A stretch of DNA of 25,231 nt, taken from positions 1 to 25,231 of the forward strand of contig WKLE02000042.1 in the NCBI GenBank assembly GCA_014885115.2. The letters run 5' to 3'. Of the stretch, positions 9,201 through 17,681 are shown piece after piece (within the stretch, counting starts at the first letter, position 1; the number at the start of each line of letters is the position of its first letter). Made by a program: the position numbers and the translations under genes. The notes beneath the pieces are model-generated. The model did no database searches. It was given only the letters and a program-made list of their open reading frames with translations, and was not told the origin of the DNA. The stretch is from Asterionellopsis glacialis. Lineage: Eukaryota > Bacillariophyta > Plagiogrammaphyceae > Rhaphoneidales > Asterionellopsidaceae.

Positions 9201-9905
9201 CCAGGAGATTTAGTTATTATCAGGAAACAGGTAGCAGCAAAAGAAGGGCAACCAGGAAAGCTAACATTAAGAGCTAAAGGACCATACAGAGTCATTCGAC
9301 CAGAAGGCCATAACTCATATGTAGTTCAGAAGATCCCAGCAATACAATCCATCACAAGAAGACCCGGCAAACTCCGAAAGGAATCCGCCTGGAGACTCAA
9401 CAAGCTACCGTCATCACTCGTAGTCCACAAGCGCGTCAACACAAGCAATACACAATTACTAGAGCAGCAACTTCCATTAGCAAATAACCCTCTGGAGAAA
9501 AGTTTAGGTATATTCGACTTCGGCCGATATGCAAAGGCAAACGAAGAGGAAGCATTTGCATACGAGAAAGTAGCTAATTTATGGCAAGAAGAAGTAATCT
9601 CCTCGGAATCAGAAGACAAACCAGAAACAGACGATAATGATAAGGAACAAGAAGAACCAGCCCCAACCATCAGAAGACGAAGTCATAGAAAGAAAAGGAA
9701 ACACGAAATGGCTCAACAAGACACTAATACGTCCAAAGAACGAGCAAAACGAACTAAAACAGCAAAGACGTACACCAAGGAATTACACCAGGAAATCAAT
9801 AAGTCAACCGACAAGCTGCCTCCTCGACCTCGATACGATGGTGTTCGATTGCTTGATGCGAAATCCGGCGGTGACGTTGCAAAAGCTCGGAAATCGTCTT
9901 CTTGA
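6222..9905 (+). CDS. Ty3/gypsy pol fragment: RNase H - methyltransferase-like domain - integrase
   Basis: A 1227-residue uninterrupted frame. Residues ~10-165 are the RNase H with D28 (KTDWS), E93 (VGEAATGRWAF), D118 (ITDCS) and D162 (TECDMLSR). Residues ~180-250 are a Thr/Gln/Asn-rich linker. Residues ~256-572 resemble a degenerate C5 DNA methyltransferase (separate entry). Residues ~640-700 are a linker ending in IRQLRRRVVP. The integrase zinc finger has H702, H709, C739 and C742. The DDE core has D771 (CMDVWHPG), D840 (VIDKGSKFAG) and E874 (ILAERFHRYL). The GPY/F module is near residue 1019 (KGPYRVI). A Lys/Arg-rich tail with nuclear-targeting character (residues ~1150-1185) follows. Integrase joins element cDNA to host DNA; RNase H removes template RNA. 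The ATG at 6222 follows an in-frame TGA (6207-6209) and is probably fortuitous, since RT is missing. Catalytic residues are preserved, so the truncation may be recent or the product still useful to other copies. Confidence 0.85.
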   Translation: MQTLKQEVLDGPVIKRPDPNRRFYLKTDWSCDAQGAVLLQAGCSKKEEEAVHREILGGKCEFDKGLEGLRLRPIAFISQHRKEKSSRHSFVGEAATGRWAFLKFKRYLLGREFTWITDCSGLIKFFETDYEATHTIQRWKLELLRFDFTIVHRPARMLTECDMLSRYNTWTQRWREVKQTAEATSTSQTQTTTNTNTRQELNTHLNFKTDNKMTPNQKLLTYVQEDQPRPIPRTFQQPQVVGPVTTQRTMMAEILDKARTVWTINVGITPTIEAALEAGITIMPTAQTEEDTYFQEQRDAPNIRTFLTRLTKQEHTHEIHDKRPEWIIIEWTAELTTQDLQEVITRARRMLCKAIIVMVTNQDSTDIPQIQTKHENIEHVPQDEQWQTYTTTIENTKQGGAIEATTHVIIMAPMQVIKHFNHNKLDPDEHFTPIEDFLDQNDGRYQDSKAQQDLIETYTTPKGDTYLAQPQAILKVKQSLHDEQESMATLYNINHPAPRIQKDRINLVSALDGITTRSTREIRPHELLAAMGIPTASHKISKDTQQWNNTHDRLRYTTPKQVCQAIFSSLITAEQRATDEFTSQVHQDSEQDKDPQARGKALMTKEINRWTTIPMPTQEEWNQALQDDPDTRLLITTIKTGSPLDKAKLSNKRYYDEYIKGKLDVEKDTLYQYEQPKVTKIRQLRRRVVPKSMRTLITTAYHATPLAGHSGLYKTHFRIAARYFWPGMATDIQRSVINCAHCRVANVTSHEQQQILSPLSIDKPFDIICMDVWHPGKTTKDSKRLSTGKKTQKAILTSLCNLTGFASIVFISNIDSETVTQAAFENFIIPNGLPKTIVIDKGSKFAGTLIATCEALHITHYPAAPEDHNAILAERFHRYLNKVEKITTADTQSYDQWKMGALFATYAWNASPIDGLDVIRSFAAKARTFKFPLDTHLEQTSRIPQEGEDALAHVETMFPLWFQQKKLLQVINDERRARHREMANLTRKHRKFQPGDLVIIRKQVAAKEGQPGKLTLRAKGPYRVIRPEGHNSYVVQKIPAIQSITRRPGKLRKESAWRLNKLPSSLVVHKRVNTSNTQLLEQQLPLANNPLEKSLGIFDFGRYAKANEEEAFAYEKVANLWQEEVISSESEDKPETDDNDKEQEEPAPTIRRRSHRKKRKHEMAQQDTNTSKERAKRTKTAKTYTKELHQEINKSTDKLPPRPRYDGVRLLDAKSGGDVAKARKSSS
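6987..7937 (+). other. degenerate cytosine-5 DNA methyltransferase-like domain within gypsy pol
   Basis: Residues ~256-572 of the pol frame line up by eye with C5-methyltransferases in the right order. Motif I-like: VGITPTIEAALEAGI (SAM-binding glycine loop). Motif IV position: RPEWIIIEWTAEL, where Pro-Cys should be. Motif VI position: CKAIIVMVT, where Glu-Asn-Val should be. Motif VIII-like: KQGGAIEATTHVIIMA, in place of the GxPQxRxR strand. A pre-TRD segment IEDFLDQNDGRYQD resembles the TxxDxLExxxDxxYxL stretch of Dcm-type enzymes. Motif IX-like: GITTRSTREIRPHELLAAMG. Motif X-like: RYTTPKQVCQAIFSSL. All visible catalytic residues are replaced, so I infer a non-catalytic relic or repurposed domain. 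Acquisition of C5-methyltransferases by retrotransposons is known from dinoflagellates and charophyte algae. This is a motif-level reading without an alignment. Confidence 0.55.
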
Positions 9906-10101
9906 TCGAAAAATGCTTCACCTGACTGCGAATTACCATCAGGAGATGATGGGTTCGAATCCCGCGCAACGTGGGAGTAACCACGTTCTCCATACATGGA
10001 GTCGTAATCGTCGTAGTCCATGTTCGGCGGGTTGTCAAGTGAGCTGTTGTCGGTGTACTGCCTGGCAACAGTGGGTCTGTCGGTGACCCGTCTGCCCGCA
10101 C
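9800..10101 (-). pseudogene. possible host exon fragment, Tyr/Asp/Ser-rich, unrecognised
   Basis: The minus strand is open from 10101 (below a TAA at 10102-10104) through the end of the gypsy. The product is rich in Asp, Tyr, Ser, Pro and Gly with natural-looking composition: DNPPNMDYDDYDSMYGERGY, then FFDQEDDFRAFATSPPDFAS and YRGRGGSLS. Past about 9800 the frame continues as Cys/Val/Leu-rich antisense of the gypsy tail, which is where I place the junction. GCGGGCAG at about 10093-10100 could be a 3' splice site. No family recognised. It may be the upstream part of the low-complexity minus-strand gene at 4802-5752, separated by the gypsy insertion, because strand, composition and order agree. 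Confidence 0.35.
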
Positions 10102-10554
10102 GTTAAGTCACAAAGTATTGCAAATAAATCAGAACGGCTTGGTCGAGTACTCGGTGCCGATGACCCGATTTGTTTTCTCACAGTGATACCTACTTCGCAA
10201 AAAATCATTGCCATCCACAGCCTTCCGCATCATAATGTTACAATTGGAATTGGTGATGAAATGGAAGGAAGAGTATTTGCTAGGATGGGCAATATTGAGG
10301 ATGGAAAACAACCGTTCTACCTATTATGTCCTGGGAACACACTAACAGAAATGGCCGGTGTATTGTTCCAAATGCAGGAATACAAATGAATCAAGGAAGA
10401 TCGTTGGAAGGATGAAATGGTGGGAAGAGGCAACAAATTCTGTCTTTTCCCATACGCCGGAAACATCAATGCAGAAACTCTTCCGCAGAACAAGGTCAAG
10501 TTACCCGAGTGTATGTTTATACCTGCCCAGGGGCAGTATATTTCTTTGAGCCCA
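10087..10554 (+). pseudogene. decayed reading frame of unknown family, one in-frame TGA
   Basis: The frame is open from 10087 to the TAA at 10552-10554, about 155 codons, apart from one TGA at 10387-10389. Coherent protein-like segments lie on both sides of that stop: IAIHSLPHHNVTIGIGDEME and GKQPFYLLCPGNTLTEMAGV before it, GNKFCLFPYAGNINAETLPQ after it. There is no upstream ATG with a clear context. I do not recognise the family; the neighbourhood suggests a remnant of an older mobile element or virus-like sequence, or a dead host gene. It lies between the gypsy end and the next decayed frame, which is in a different phase. Confidence 0.4.
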
Positions 10555-10646
10555 TAAATGCATATTAAGCATACCAAAGATTAAAGAAGTTAATAGAATG
10601 TGAAAGTGAGGAAGAACAAATACTATTCCAACCTTTGATTGAATGA

Positions 10647-11318
10647 TGCCTGTTAGCCAGATCTAAGGCTGGCGTCACAGGAGCTCTGGCATCAAAAAGC
10701 CGACTAGCCATAGATTGGCAACCAGTGTCGCCCACTCACAGACTGCGACGTTGAGGATATAAAATAATCAAGGGCCTGGTAAGCAGTCCTGCACCTAGGG
10801 TAGAGACACAGAACCTAGGAATGTCTCTGGAAAGAGTGGTAGGTGCCACAGTGCAGACCCTGCAAGGGTTGACCCCGGGTTTACTCACTACACAGGACAA
10901 GGGCAAGAAAACATAAACCAAGGAGGGAGAAAAATGTTTGCTCAGGGCATCATGTAGTCTAGATGAAGGTGAAGCCTTCCCAGTATACCTAGAAGAAATC
11001 CAAATGGAAGGTAGACCTGTAGCAAGAGTGACGAGAGTATTACAAAAGTACCTACGGCCTTGTATGGATTCAGACAACCCAACTTGGATATTTCTATCTA
11101 CAGATCTAATCAAGGACATAAAATAATTAAATTTCTCATTCAACAGAGAAGTTGATTTTGAAGAGCGCAACCGTGGCCTCTTGCCCTTTGTGGTGCCATA
11201 TTTGGCACTGTCATTAAACAAGAAAGCCAAGACACTAATGGAACATCTCACAGAGGCTACCTTGACCACACTCGCCGATGTAAGTGAAGACAAAGAAATT
11301 AAGGTAATCCCTCCAACT
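10647..11318 (+). pseudogene. decayed reading frame of unknown family, truncated by element A
   Basis: A single phase is readable for about 224 codons with three internal stops (TGA 10752, TAA 10914, TAA 11124). Coherent pieces include AGVTGALASKSRLAIDWQPV, LERVVGATVQTLQGLTPGLL, GRPVARVTRVLQKYLRPCMD, and FEERNRGLLPFVVPYLALSL followed by an amphipathic KAKTLMEHLTEATLTTLADV helix. The frame ends exactly where the LTR of element A starts (11319), so A interrupted it; the remainder would lie beyond A, outside this window. Family unknown. It could belong with the frame at 10087-10554 as one larger dead polyprotein. The opposite strand is also open for 185 codons here but has shadow-like composition. 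Confidence 0.42.
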
Positions 11319-11566
11319 TAAAGTACACTCCCTGTAGGACACTCTTGAGGATGGATGATTGATGCATGGGCAAGTAGACGGACTCACAGAAAATTACCAT
11401 TTACTAAAATTTCCTGAATTCTTACTTCTTATACTAAATTGCCAGATCTTCCCTGGATTAAACTAAGCTCATAATTTTCATCACCAAATAAAAGTCTTCT
11501 TTTCTTTTGTGTATTGATTGTCTGATTGTTGTGTTGTGCTGCCGTCAACACTAGCAGCATAGGGCA
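11319..11566 (+). repeat. 5' LTR of gypsy element A
   Basis: It is a close direct match to the LTR at 22184-22430 and matches the inverted solo LTR at 19865-20190 at both ends. The consensus begins TGAAGTACACTCCCTGTAGG and ends in CATAGGGCA or CATAGAGCA. This copy begins TA instead of TG. AATAAA at 11487-11492, followed by a T/G-rich run, is a plausible poly(A) signal that would set the R/U5 boundary. The five bases before it (11314-11318, CAACT) would be the target duplication. Directly after it lies an AGTAA-TG-TTACT inverted repeat; I cannot name the priming tRNA. Confidence 0.8.
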
Positions 11567-11942
11567 TAGTAATGTTACTCCCTCTTTCAGAGGATTTTAA
11601 CTCAAAAACATGAAGACCTTCTACTCCTCCAATGAGTTTCAGAAGAAAGCTCAGCAGTTGAGTCAACAGCAGACTCTGCTGAATCCCCCTGCGATCCCCT
11701 TCAAGAAAATGAATAAGGAGAGGTCAAAGTTGAAAGACAACAACAAAGATTCGTACAAGACAATTGAGGTCCAAATCAATCCCTCTAATGATGGTTCAGA
11801 TTCTGAGACCATTGAAAAGAGAGTCAAACAATTTGAGAATGAATCTGCAGAAGAGTGGATCCAGTGGAGGATTGAGTTTGCTGAGGTTGAGACAGATTAT
11901 CCCCTTACCAAAGCCTCACCCAAAGCCTCCATGGCCGTCACC

Positions 11943-12773
11943 TGTAAGGCTTTGCCAGTTGAATGAATATTTTCCATATTTTCCAATGGATGACAATGGT
12001 AAAAAAAATTCGAAAATTCGATGATGATGAACTTGTTGACATATTGGATCGGGCGAAACCACTCAAGTGGCAATCCGACCTACTCCCTAGCAACCTTGAC
12101 CCTCACAATCTCTCATGGGAAGATACCGCGGACTACTCCGAGAAGTTAGAGGTATGCAATAATATAGATCGTGAACTCTCTAAGACAGAAAAACCTAAAA
12201 GGACCAAGGAAAGTTTCAAGCGTGAATTAACAGAAAAGAATTCCAATCACATCCAAAACTTCCATGGTGCTCACCCTTTTGAAGGGCAGAACAAGGCAGC
12301 TGTTCCAAGCAGCAAATGCCAATTGTCAGAGAAAAAATGCAAGCCTCAAGAAACCAGCCCAAAAAGATCCTGAACAGATCTTTGAATTGGCACTGAACAA
12401 CATAGGCAAGATTTCTTTCTCATCTAGGCATGGGGCATGGCACCAGAAGAACTTCCTTTGCTATCACTTAGTGATGACCAATGACTTCACGTTGCAAGAG
12501 TTTGTTGTAAGGCTTCACCAGTTGAATGAATATTTACCATATTTTAAAATGGATGACAATGGTAAAAATATTTGAAAATTTGATGATGACAAATTCGTTG
12601 ATATACTGGATTGGGCGAAACCACTTAAGTGGCAATCTGCCCTACTTGCTAGCAACCTCAACCCTCACAATCTCTCATGGGAAGATACTGTGGACTACTT
12701 CAAGAAGTTAAAGGTATGCAATAATATAGATCATGAACTCTCTAAGTCAGAAAAACCTAAACAGGAGACCAAG
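11943..12773 (+). repeat. duplicated gag segment in element A (period about 563 bp)
   Basis: The segment at about 11943-12207 (starting TGTAAGGCTTTGCCAGTTGA) recurs at about 12506-12773, with many point differences. The first copy interrupts capsid sequence between the parts homologous to 22801 and 22803 in element B, so it is the intruder. Both encode the KFDDD--VDIL--AKPLKWQS segment. Confidence 0.7.
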
Positions 12774-13430
12774 AAGAATCACAAGCACGAACGAACGGAA
12801 AAGAAGGAAGATCGCAATAACAACGGAAGTGATAATAAGCACCAGCACACTCGTAAGTGGTGTAACAACTGCCATATGAACAACCATAACACCAACAAAT
12901 GCACTGCGGACAAGTCGAAAAAGAAGGATTTGGGCAAATCCAAGACTTACATGCAAAAACAGGTAATCACAATGATTAGTTTGCTCAAAGTATCGAAAGA
13001 TAGTAAGAAAAAAACGTAAAGTGCAGTATGAATTGGATTCTTCTTCCGATAACAAACCCCATTTGTACTTTACTCAACATAGCAAAATTAAATGTAAAAA
13101 TAGTACTTTACGCAACATAGTAAACCTAAACATAAAAATAGTAGTGAAGAAATTACCAATTACTTTACGCCTACTTCCTACACTGAATCAAACCTTTTCC
13201 CCAATGTAGAACAATTGTACAACATGCTGCGCAGTCAGTGGAAAGCAAAAAAAAATCTATTCACCACACTACTGAGGTAGTAGGCGAGATAATAAATAAA
13301 GATGGTGAGCTCGTTCCCATACGGGTCCTACTTGACACTGGTACTACCAAGACAATCATCCTTAAAGATTTCATGGAATGGGGGAAGGCCAGTACTTACA
13401 AAAACCCTAAACTTACGCAGTGGAACACCA

Positions 13431-13448
13431 TGAGTGGTAACTTTATCA
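13431..13448 (+). repeat. target-site duplication of the LINE, left copy
   Basis: TGAGTGGTAACTTTATCA, 18 bp, is identical to 21735-21752. It lies within the protease-coding part of element A. Confidence 0.85.
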
Positions 13449-13462
13449 ATAATAATAATAAA
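13449..13462 (-). repeat. ATT-type microsatellite tail at the LINE 3' end
   Basis: On the element strand the last bases read TTTATTATTATTAT, directly against the target duplication. LINEs of several clades end in short tandem repeats instead of poly(A). Confidence 0.65.
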
Positions 13463-13565
13463 GTTCTATTTATTAATTGCTGCAGCTAATGATAACCTTG
13501 GAAACCAATTCTACTTACGACAACAGCCTGGACCATCAGATTAATTTACTTGGAACGGGATATTG

Positions 13566-14190
13566 TCAATCTGATTGGAACCAAAAATAGTGGTTAATGG
13601 TACGGACTCCTTTAATTGCCCAAGACTTTGCATGTTTGACGCTTTGTATAATGGTTGGGCGCCAAATTGAAAGCCAATACTGCATTTGGGTAGTTGTCTT
13701 GTTGTGAGTGTGTTCCTCAAAAGAGTCAAAGAATATAGATCTATCTTGAGAAAGTACCTGGTGCTTAAAATCATAAACAGCTTTCATTTCCTCTAATGCT
13801 CTTGTTTTCTTAATAGCGGCTTGCTGTGACAAATCCTTGCCGTGTTTACATGAATTACAGATATTCCAGTATGTAGCATACCACGTAGAGATAAATTTGA
13901 TCATAGTTGTCATCCAGGTCTGTCCATTGTGTTTAGTGGTTATTTGGCTTGCATAGTGTTGCACTTACCAAGTTGTCTGGGGGGCTTTGCTGGTGACCGA
14001 AAAAACAATTCTAGGCCATATAGTAAAGTGTTGTGTAAGCATGGTTTGGAAGATTTTTGGTTGCAGGCTAGGCAGATCTTTGCAAGAGGTGCTTCCTTGA
14101 TTGGACTAATTCGTCATGCTTGCATCAGAAATGATGGACAAAGTCTTTGATGTGTAAATCACAGCCTGGACAGATTGATGTTGTATCCTT
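13566..14190 (-). pseudogene. C-terminal domain of LINE ORF2
   Basis: The final 132 codons (13964-13566) are open, with TWMTTMIKFISTWYATYWNI followed by HGKDLSQQAAIKKTRALEEM and a helical KAVYDFKHQVLSQDRSIFFD. This is the W--RN--HG type tail found at the end of ORF2 proteins in this family. Upstream, from 14190 to 13965, the same protein is visible only in fragments separated by stops (APLAKICLACNQ, KPCLHNTLLYGLELFFRSPA). Function unknown; in LINEs, such C-termini often bind nucleic acid. About 110 bases of 3' UTR follow before the tail. Confidence 0.6.
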
Positions 14191-14196
14191 ATTGCA

Positions 14197-15478
14197 TCAA
14201 GATGTTACTGTGTCTAATGGCAAATGTGAGTGAATCAGTTTTATCAAAATGGGATGTCGAGGTGACATTGCAGCAATCACAGTTGCTAAAGCTCTTTGGG
14301 TGATGGATTGGAATTGCTGGGTAGATAATGACTGTTGCTCCATGATATACTTCTCTAAAAGTTGAGCATAGTGTGCATGGTGTATCCGCGAAGGATATTT
14401 TCCATTACAGGTGACGTTCTTTATATTCAGTTGGGCAGGGTTGGTAGGTAACAGGATGACTTGAGAGATATTATGAGGTGGTTTTAACTGGCGCATAGAT
14501 CCAGCAAGATGGTCGGCATTGACATTTAGTTGTGCTGGTAGAGGCAGATCTTGTACCATAGTTTGTTCATCTTGATGGCCTTTAATGTGGTTTAGTTCAT
14601 AACGAGGGAGTTTGGCTAGAGTTTCTACTATAATATGGATTACATCCCAATCTTCTAACAGTGTTGAGTTCGGTGATGGCTTTTCTTGAGCCTGCAATTT
14701 CTGGATACGTATGAGTAAGGATTTGCTATCTGTGCGCTGATACAGTTGTAGGTGTTTTGGCCATTTGATAGTATAGTAATGATGAAGTAAATATAGAAAT
14801 TGCACCCACGAGAGAAAGCCGTAGGCCTCGGCTTGCATCGAGGACCCTCTACAGCATCCATATGCCCAGCCTGTGCATGATGCTAATCTCAAGCCAGTTG
14901 ACAATGCCGCAACCCAGTCAAACAAGCCCGTGCCATCCTCAGAGATGGAACCATTGCTGGTGATGATGACTACAGCATCCTGAATGGATTTGATGATTGA
15001 ATAGATTGACACTGTGAGCTTGAGCTTATGGTGTAGTTGTTTTGGACCATGGTGGCTGGCTATGAATAAAATGGTAAAAGTCTGAATTTTGGATATGGAA
15101 AGTGGATTGCCTAGAGTGGATTGGATGTGTAATGCGCCAATTGTTTCCATTTGGTAAGATGTCTACCAGAACGCTGGATGATGGTAAGTAGGGGGTATAG
15201 TTATTTGTAGGATAATAAACATCCAAGGAACTTGATTTGTATCCATAGAATTGATTATTGATGTGGATGAAGAGAGTTGCAGATATGTCATTGTAGTAGC
15301 TGAACCAACATTGACGTAATTTATCATATGGGTGAAGCCATTCCAGGAGGGGTTCATGAAGTCGGCCATCCTTTGTGGCAAATAACCAACACGCTCTTTG
15401 CCATGATTGCCATGAGGTTTCATCAGGTTTGTCTTGTTTAAATTTTTTCCATTGTGTGGTGCTTGAAGTAAGAAGCAA
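14197..15478 (-). pseudogene. LINE ORF2 linker and RNase H domain
   Basis: The part from 15478 to about 15150 has WQSWQRACWLFATKDGRLHE and a PLLEWLHPYDKLRQCW segment typical of the post-RT region. RNase H lies at about 14970-14480: ITSNGSIS at the first catalytic position (Asn instead of Asp), MQAEAYG (Glu), RTDSKSLL (Asp), HIKGHQDE (His) and VNADHLAGS (Asp). RNase H degrades the RNA strand after target-primed synthesis. The two parts are in different phases, joined by a shift around 15100. The missing first Asp predicts an inactive domain. Confidence 0.75.
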
Positions 15479-15499
15479 GTCACCTTTTTCAATCTCTGG

Positions 15500-17681
15500 T
15501 CACAAATGTGTGCCAGTTGCCGAGGTCACATCAGAAATAGTAATGACTTGTAGGTGCAGTCTGCAATAGTTTATTTGTTTGATTTCATTTGGTTTGAATT
15601 TTCCAGCATTCAGGACTAAGTCTATAATACAGCAGTCAGTAATACGTTGTAAGGTGTTGCATGAATCAACCTTAAGTGATATAGAACCATCGAATGTACT
15701 TAGATAGTTGCGTAGAGATGTGAACCATTTTGTTTCTAAATGAGGTAGTTTGGTAGTTGTATTTTCTAGAGGTGAAAAACTAGTACCAATCTGTGCCATT
15801 ATCCATGTAAAATTGATATGTAATAAGGTGGATATAAAAGTGTTGGCTCCCCAGTGTTTGAGATAGAGAAGGACTTAACCGATACCTTGGGCATTATATA
15901 AGGTTTACCACGCAAGGCCGCCTAGTGATTTTGGACCAAAAACAATTTCTTTCTTTGTATTTCAATTAAAACCGGCTTTTGCAAGTAGGGCGCGGGTAGG
16001 TTTTTGTTAAACTTTTGTCAATTCTTCTTCAGAGAAGTGACTAACTGGAAGACAGTATCCAATACTGGGAAGAAAAATGGCAAAGTAATAAGTCCAAGCT
16101 TCCTGGTGGTAAAATGGATTGGACAAAATGATTTTGAGGTGTTTGTTGCTTTTTTCACAAAGTATAATTAACTGCTGGGTCTGGTTCCCGCTTGGTGACT
16201 TGAAACAGCCTAAAGTTTCATGATTGGTAAATGGTGATGAACGGCAAATAACTAAATTGTAGTCATCATTGTTTGATGGAACCAATATTTTCATGGGAAA
16301 ATAGTTGTGAAGAACCGGTTCCCCTTGGGGAGTAAAGACAAAATCAGAAACATGATAGAGGCACTTGGATAGTTCCAAATCACCTCCTGATTGCCAGAGT
16401 AAATTATTCCATAGTTGAGCATCGTGCTGCATTTTTGTAAAGAGTTGGGTAATATCTTCATTGGGAGACCTTGAATTACAGTAACCGGTGCTGTCATCAA
16501 CAAATCCAATAATGCTAATAAACATCTCCTGTTCACCATTGATAGAAGTAAACCTAGCACCAAATGTTGCATTATTGTGGCAGTCAAAGAGAATGCTGCT
16601 TAAGAATACCCAAATCACTGGTGAGTTACCACTGCCTTGGCCAGAGCGGTAAATTGGTGATGCTTTGCAATGCTTATAGTAAGTATTGTGCTTCTAAAAG
16701 GGTCTGAGCCATAACGTAGCAAACTGATTATTGAGTGCCAAAGGATTGACTTGCAATTGATGCAAGTGAAGGCAGAATTCTGTCGTAGCATGCTGTTGCG
16801 TCATTGGCAAATTTAATCAACAAATATCAGGTCAAGTGAGAATACTCTTGTATTTGTTCTTCAATGAAAACTGGGTCATGTGCAGTGCGTCCTGGTCTAC
16901 CTCCAAATTGACCCCTGTTCAAAATATTGTTATCTTCAGCTGTATGAATTGCACTGCACCAGCTCATACTTATTATCAGGTTGTAATTGGCTTTGTAAAT
17001 ATGGATTACCCGGAGACAATGTATTCTGGTATCACCAGGTTTTTTCAAGATCATGACGTTAACAATCTGTTGCCATTGTTTGTATGAGTAGCCCTGTTGT
17101 AAAGCAAAGTTGACAAGTTGAAGTCCAGTCTGAAGCAGAAAGTTGCGTTTAAACTCTAATTCAGCATACTCTTCAGTTTTGGAAGATGGTACATCATGTT
17201 GTTTTATTAGAGCTTGGTAATGTCCTAAATGTATACCAGAAGGTGACGTGGAAGTGGTTTCTTTCCATGTCCTAATCTTGGATTTATATGCTTCTAGATG
17301 GATTTGAGGAGCATCAGGATTTGGCGATATTCATAGTTTCAATGATTTAATAAAGAGTGATGTAATGTCTGGTAACTGTGAATTGTCATAGTTGCCTTCC
17401 AGAATTAGGTTGGAATATTTGCCAATACCTGTGAATAGGATTTGGTTGGACAGCGGTTCCACTGTAAACGGCATACTAAAAGCTTGGCCAAAGTGGTTTT
17501 GATTTTGTTTTAATATGAATTTGTTGGTTTGAGTGGGTTCAGTAACTTTAATCCATTCAGTGCATGATTTAGGATCACATTTAGGGTTTTTTGGTACCTT
17601 GATAGACGTAAGGATTTGGTTAGTATCGGTTGTTTGATAGTTTTTAAGTTTCTTAAACATACGTTGCTTCTCCTGAAGCAT
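15500..17681 (-). pseudogene. LINE ORF2 reverse transcriptase domain, decayed
   Basis: Read from the high end. 17681-17331: linker and fingers (NHFGQAFSMPFTVEPL). 17054-16827: DTRIHCLRVIHIYKANYNLI and NRGQFGGRPGRTAHDPVFIE. Near 16790-16740: palm motif A NDATACYDRI, with the catalytic Asp kept. Near 16650: GQGSGNSPVIW (motif B). Near 16505-16480: motif C FVDDSTGYC. Then LWQSGGDLELSKCLYH. 16618-16007 is one open piece. 16000-15500 continues through the thumb (EIVFGPKSLGGL, then NYCRLHLQVITISDVT). RT copies element RNA at the nicked target. At least four stops or shifts separate the pieces, so no full enzyme can be made. Confidence 0.82.

Larger units (their letters stand above)
5965..9800 (+). 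mobile_element. truncated Ty3/gypsy LTR retrotransposon (GyDi-like) lacking RT and LTRs
   Basis: The element carries RNase H, a middle domain, H2C2 zinc finger and DDE integrase in Ty3/gypsy order (RNase H before integrase). The RT domain that should precede RNase H is absent, and I find no matching direct repeats that could be its LTRs on either side. The A-rich coding strand differs clearly from the cullin exon. The left limit is placed at the ATG of the short frame preceded by an A-rich leader. The right limit is approximate: the pol frame runs to 9905, but its last 30 or so codons look like antisense of a host exon. It may have split a minus-strand host gene. Confidence 0.7.
11610..13448 (+). 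pseudogene. gag and protease of element A, decayed
   Basis: The ATG at 11610 starts a Gln/Lys-rich N-terminus (KTFYSSNEFQKKAQQLSQQQ) and a capsid-like part (EEWIQWRIEFAEVE, then in another phase GRTRQLFQAANANC, and WQSALLASNLNPHNLSWEDT). A nucleocapsid zinc knuckle, CNNCHMNNHNTNKC (CX2CX4HX4C), lies near 12860-12905. The retropepsin follows with VRVLLDTG-type active site IRVLLDTGTTKTIIL at about 13320-13365. Gag packages RNA; the protease cleaves the polyprotein. Several frame changes, internal stops and a tandem duplication of the capsid segment show that it is non-functional. The frame is broken at 13448 by the LINE. Confidence 0.75.

Noticed and set aside
8183..9670. Long minus-strand open frames under the gypsy integrase
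   Set aside because: Antisense shadows of a strongly A-rich coding strand lacking minus-strand stops.
9874..9973. tRNA-like signature: ACGTTGC/GCAACGT 7-bp pairing, CATC-AGGA-GATG hairpin and GGGTTCGAATCCC B-box-like arm
   Set aside because: The T-arm and acceptor pair well, but I find no A box, D arm or anticodon stem, the T stem has one mismatch and the total is 100 nt. It is probably coincidence within overlapping coding sequence; tRNAscan-SE would decide.
10736..11293. 185-codon minus-strand open frame
   Set aside because: It is Ser/Val/Leu-rich antisense of the plus-strand decayed frame, which has the better protein-like segments; treated as a shadow.
12747..13055. Hydrophobic minus-strand frame (Val/Leu/Phe-rich) opposite the gag zinc knuckle
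   Set aside because: Antisense of Lys/Asn-rich gag codons always reads as Phe/Leu/Val; the zinc knuckle on the plus strand is the real signal.
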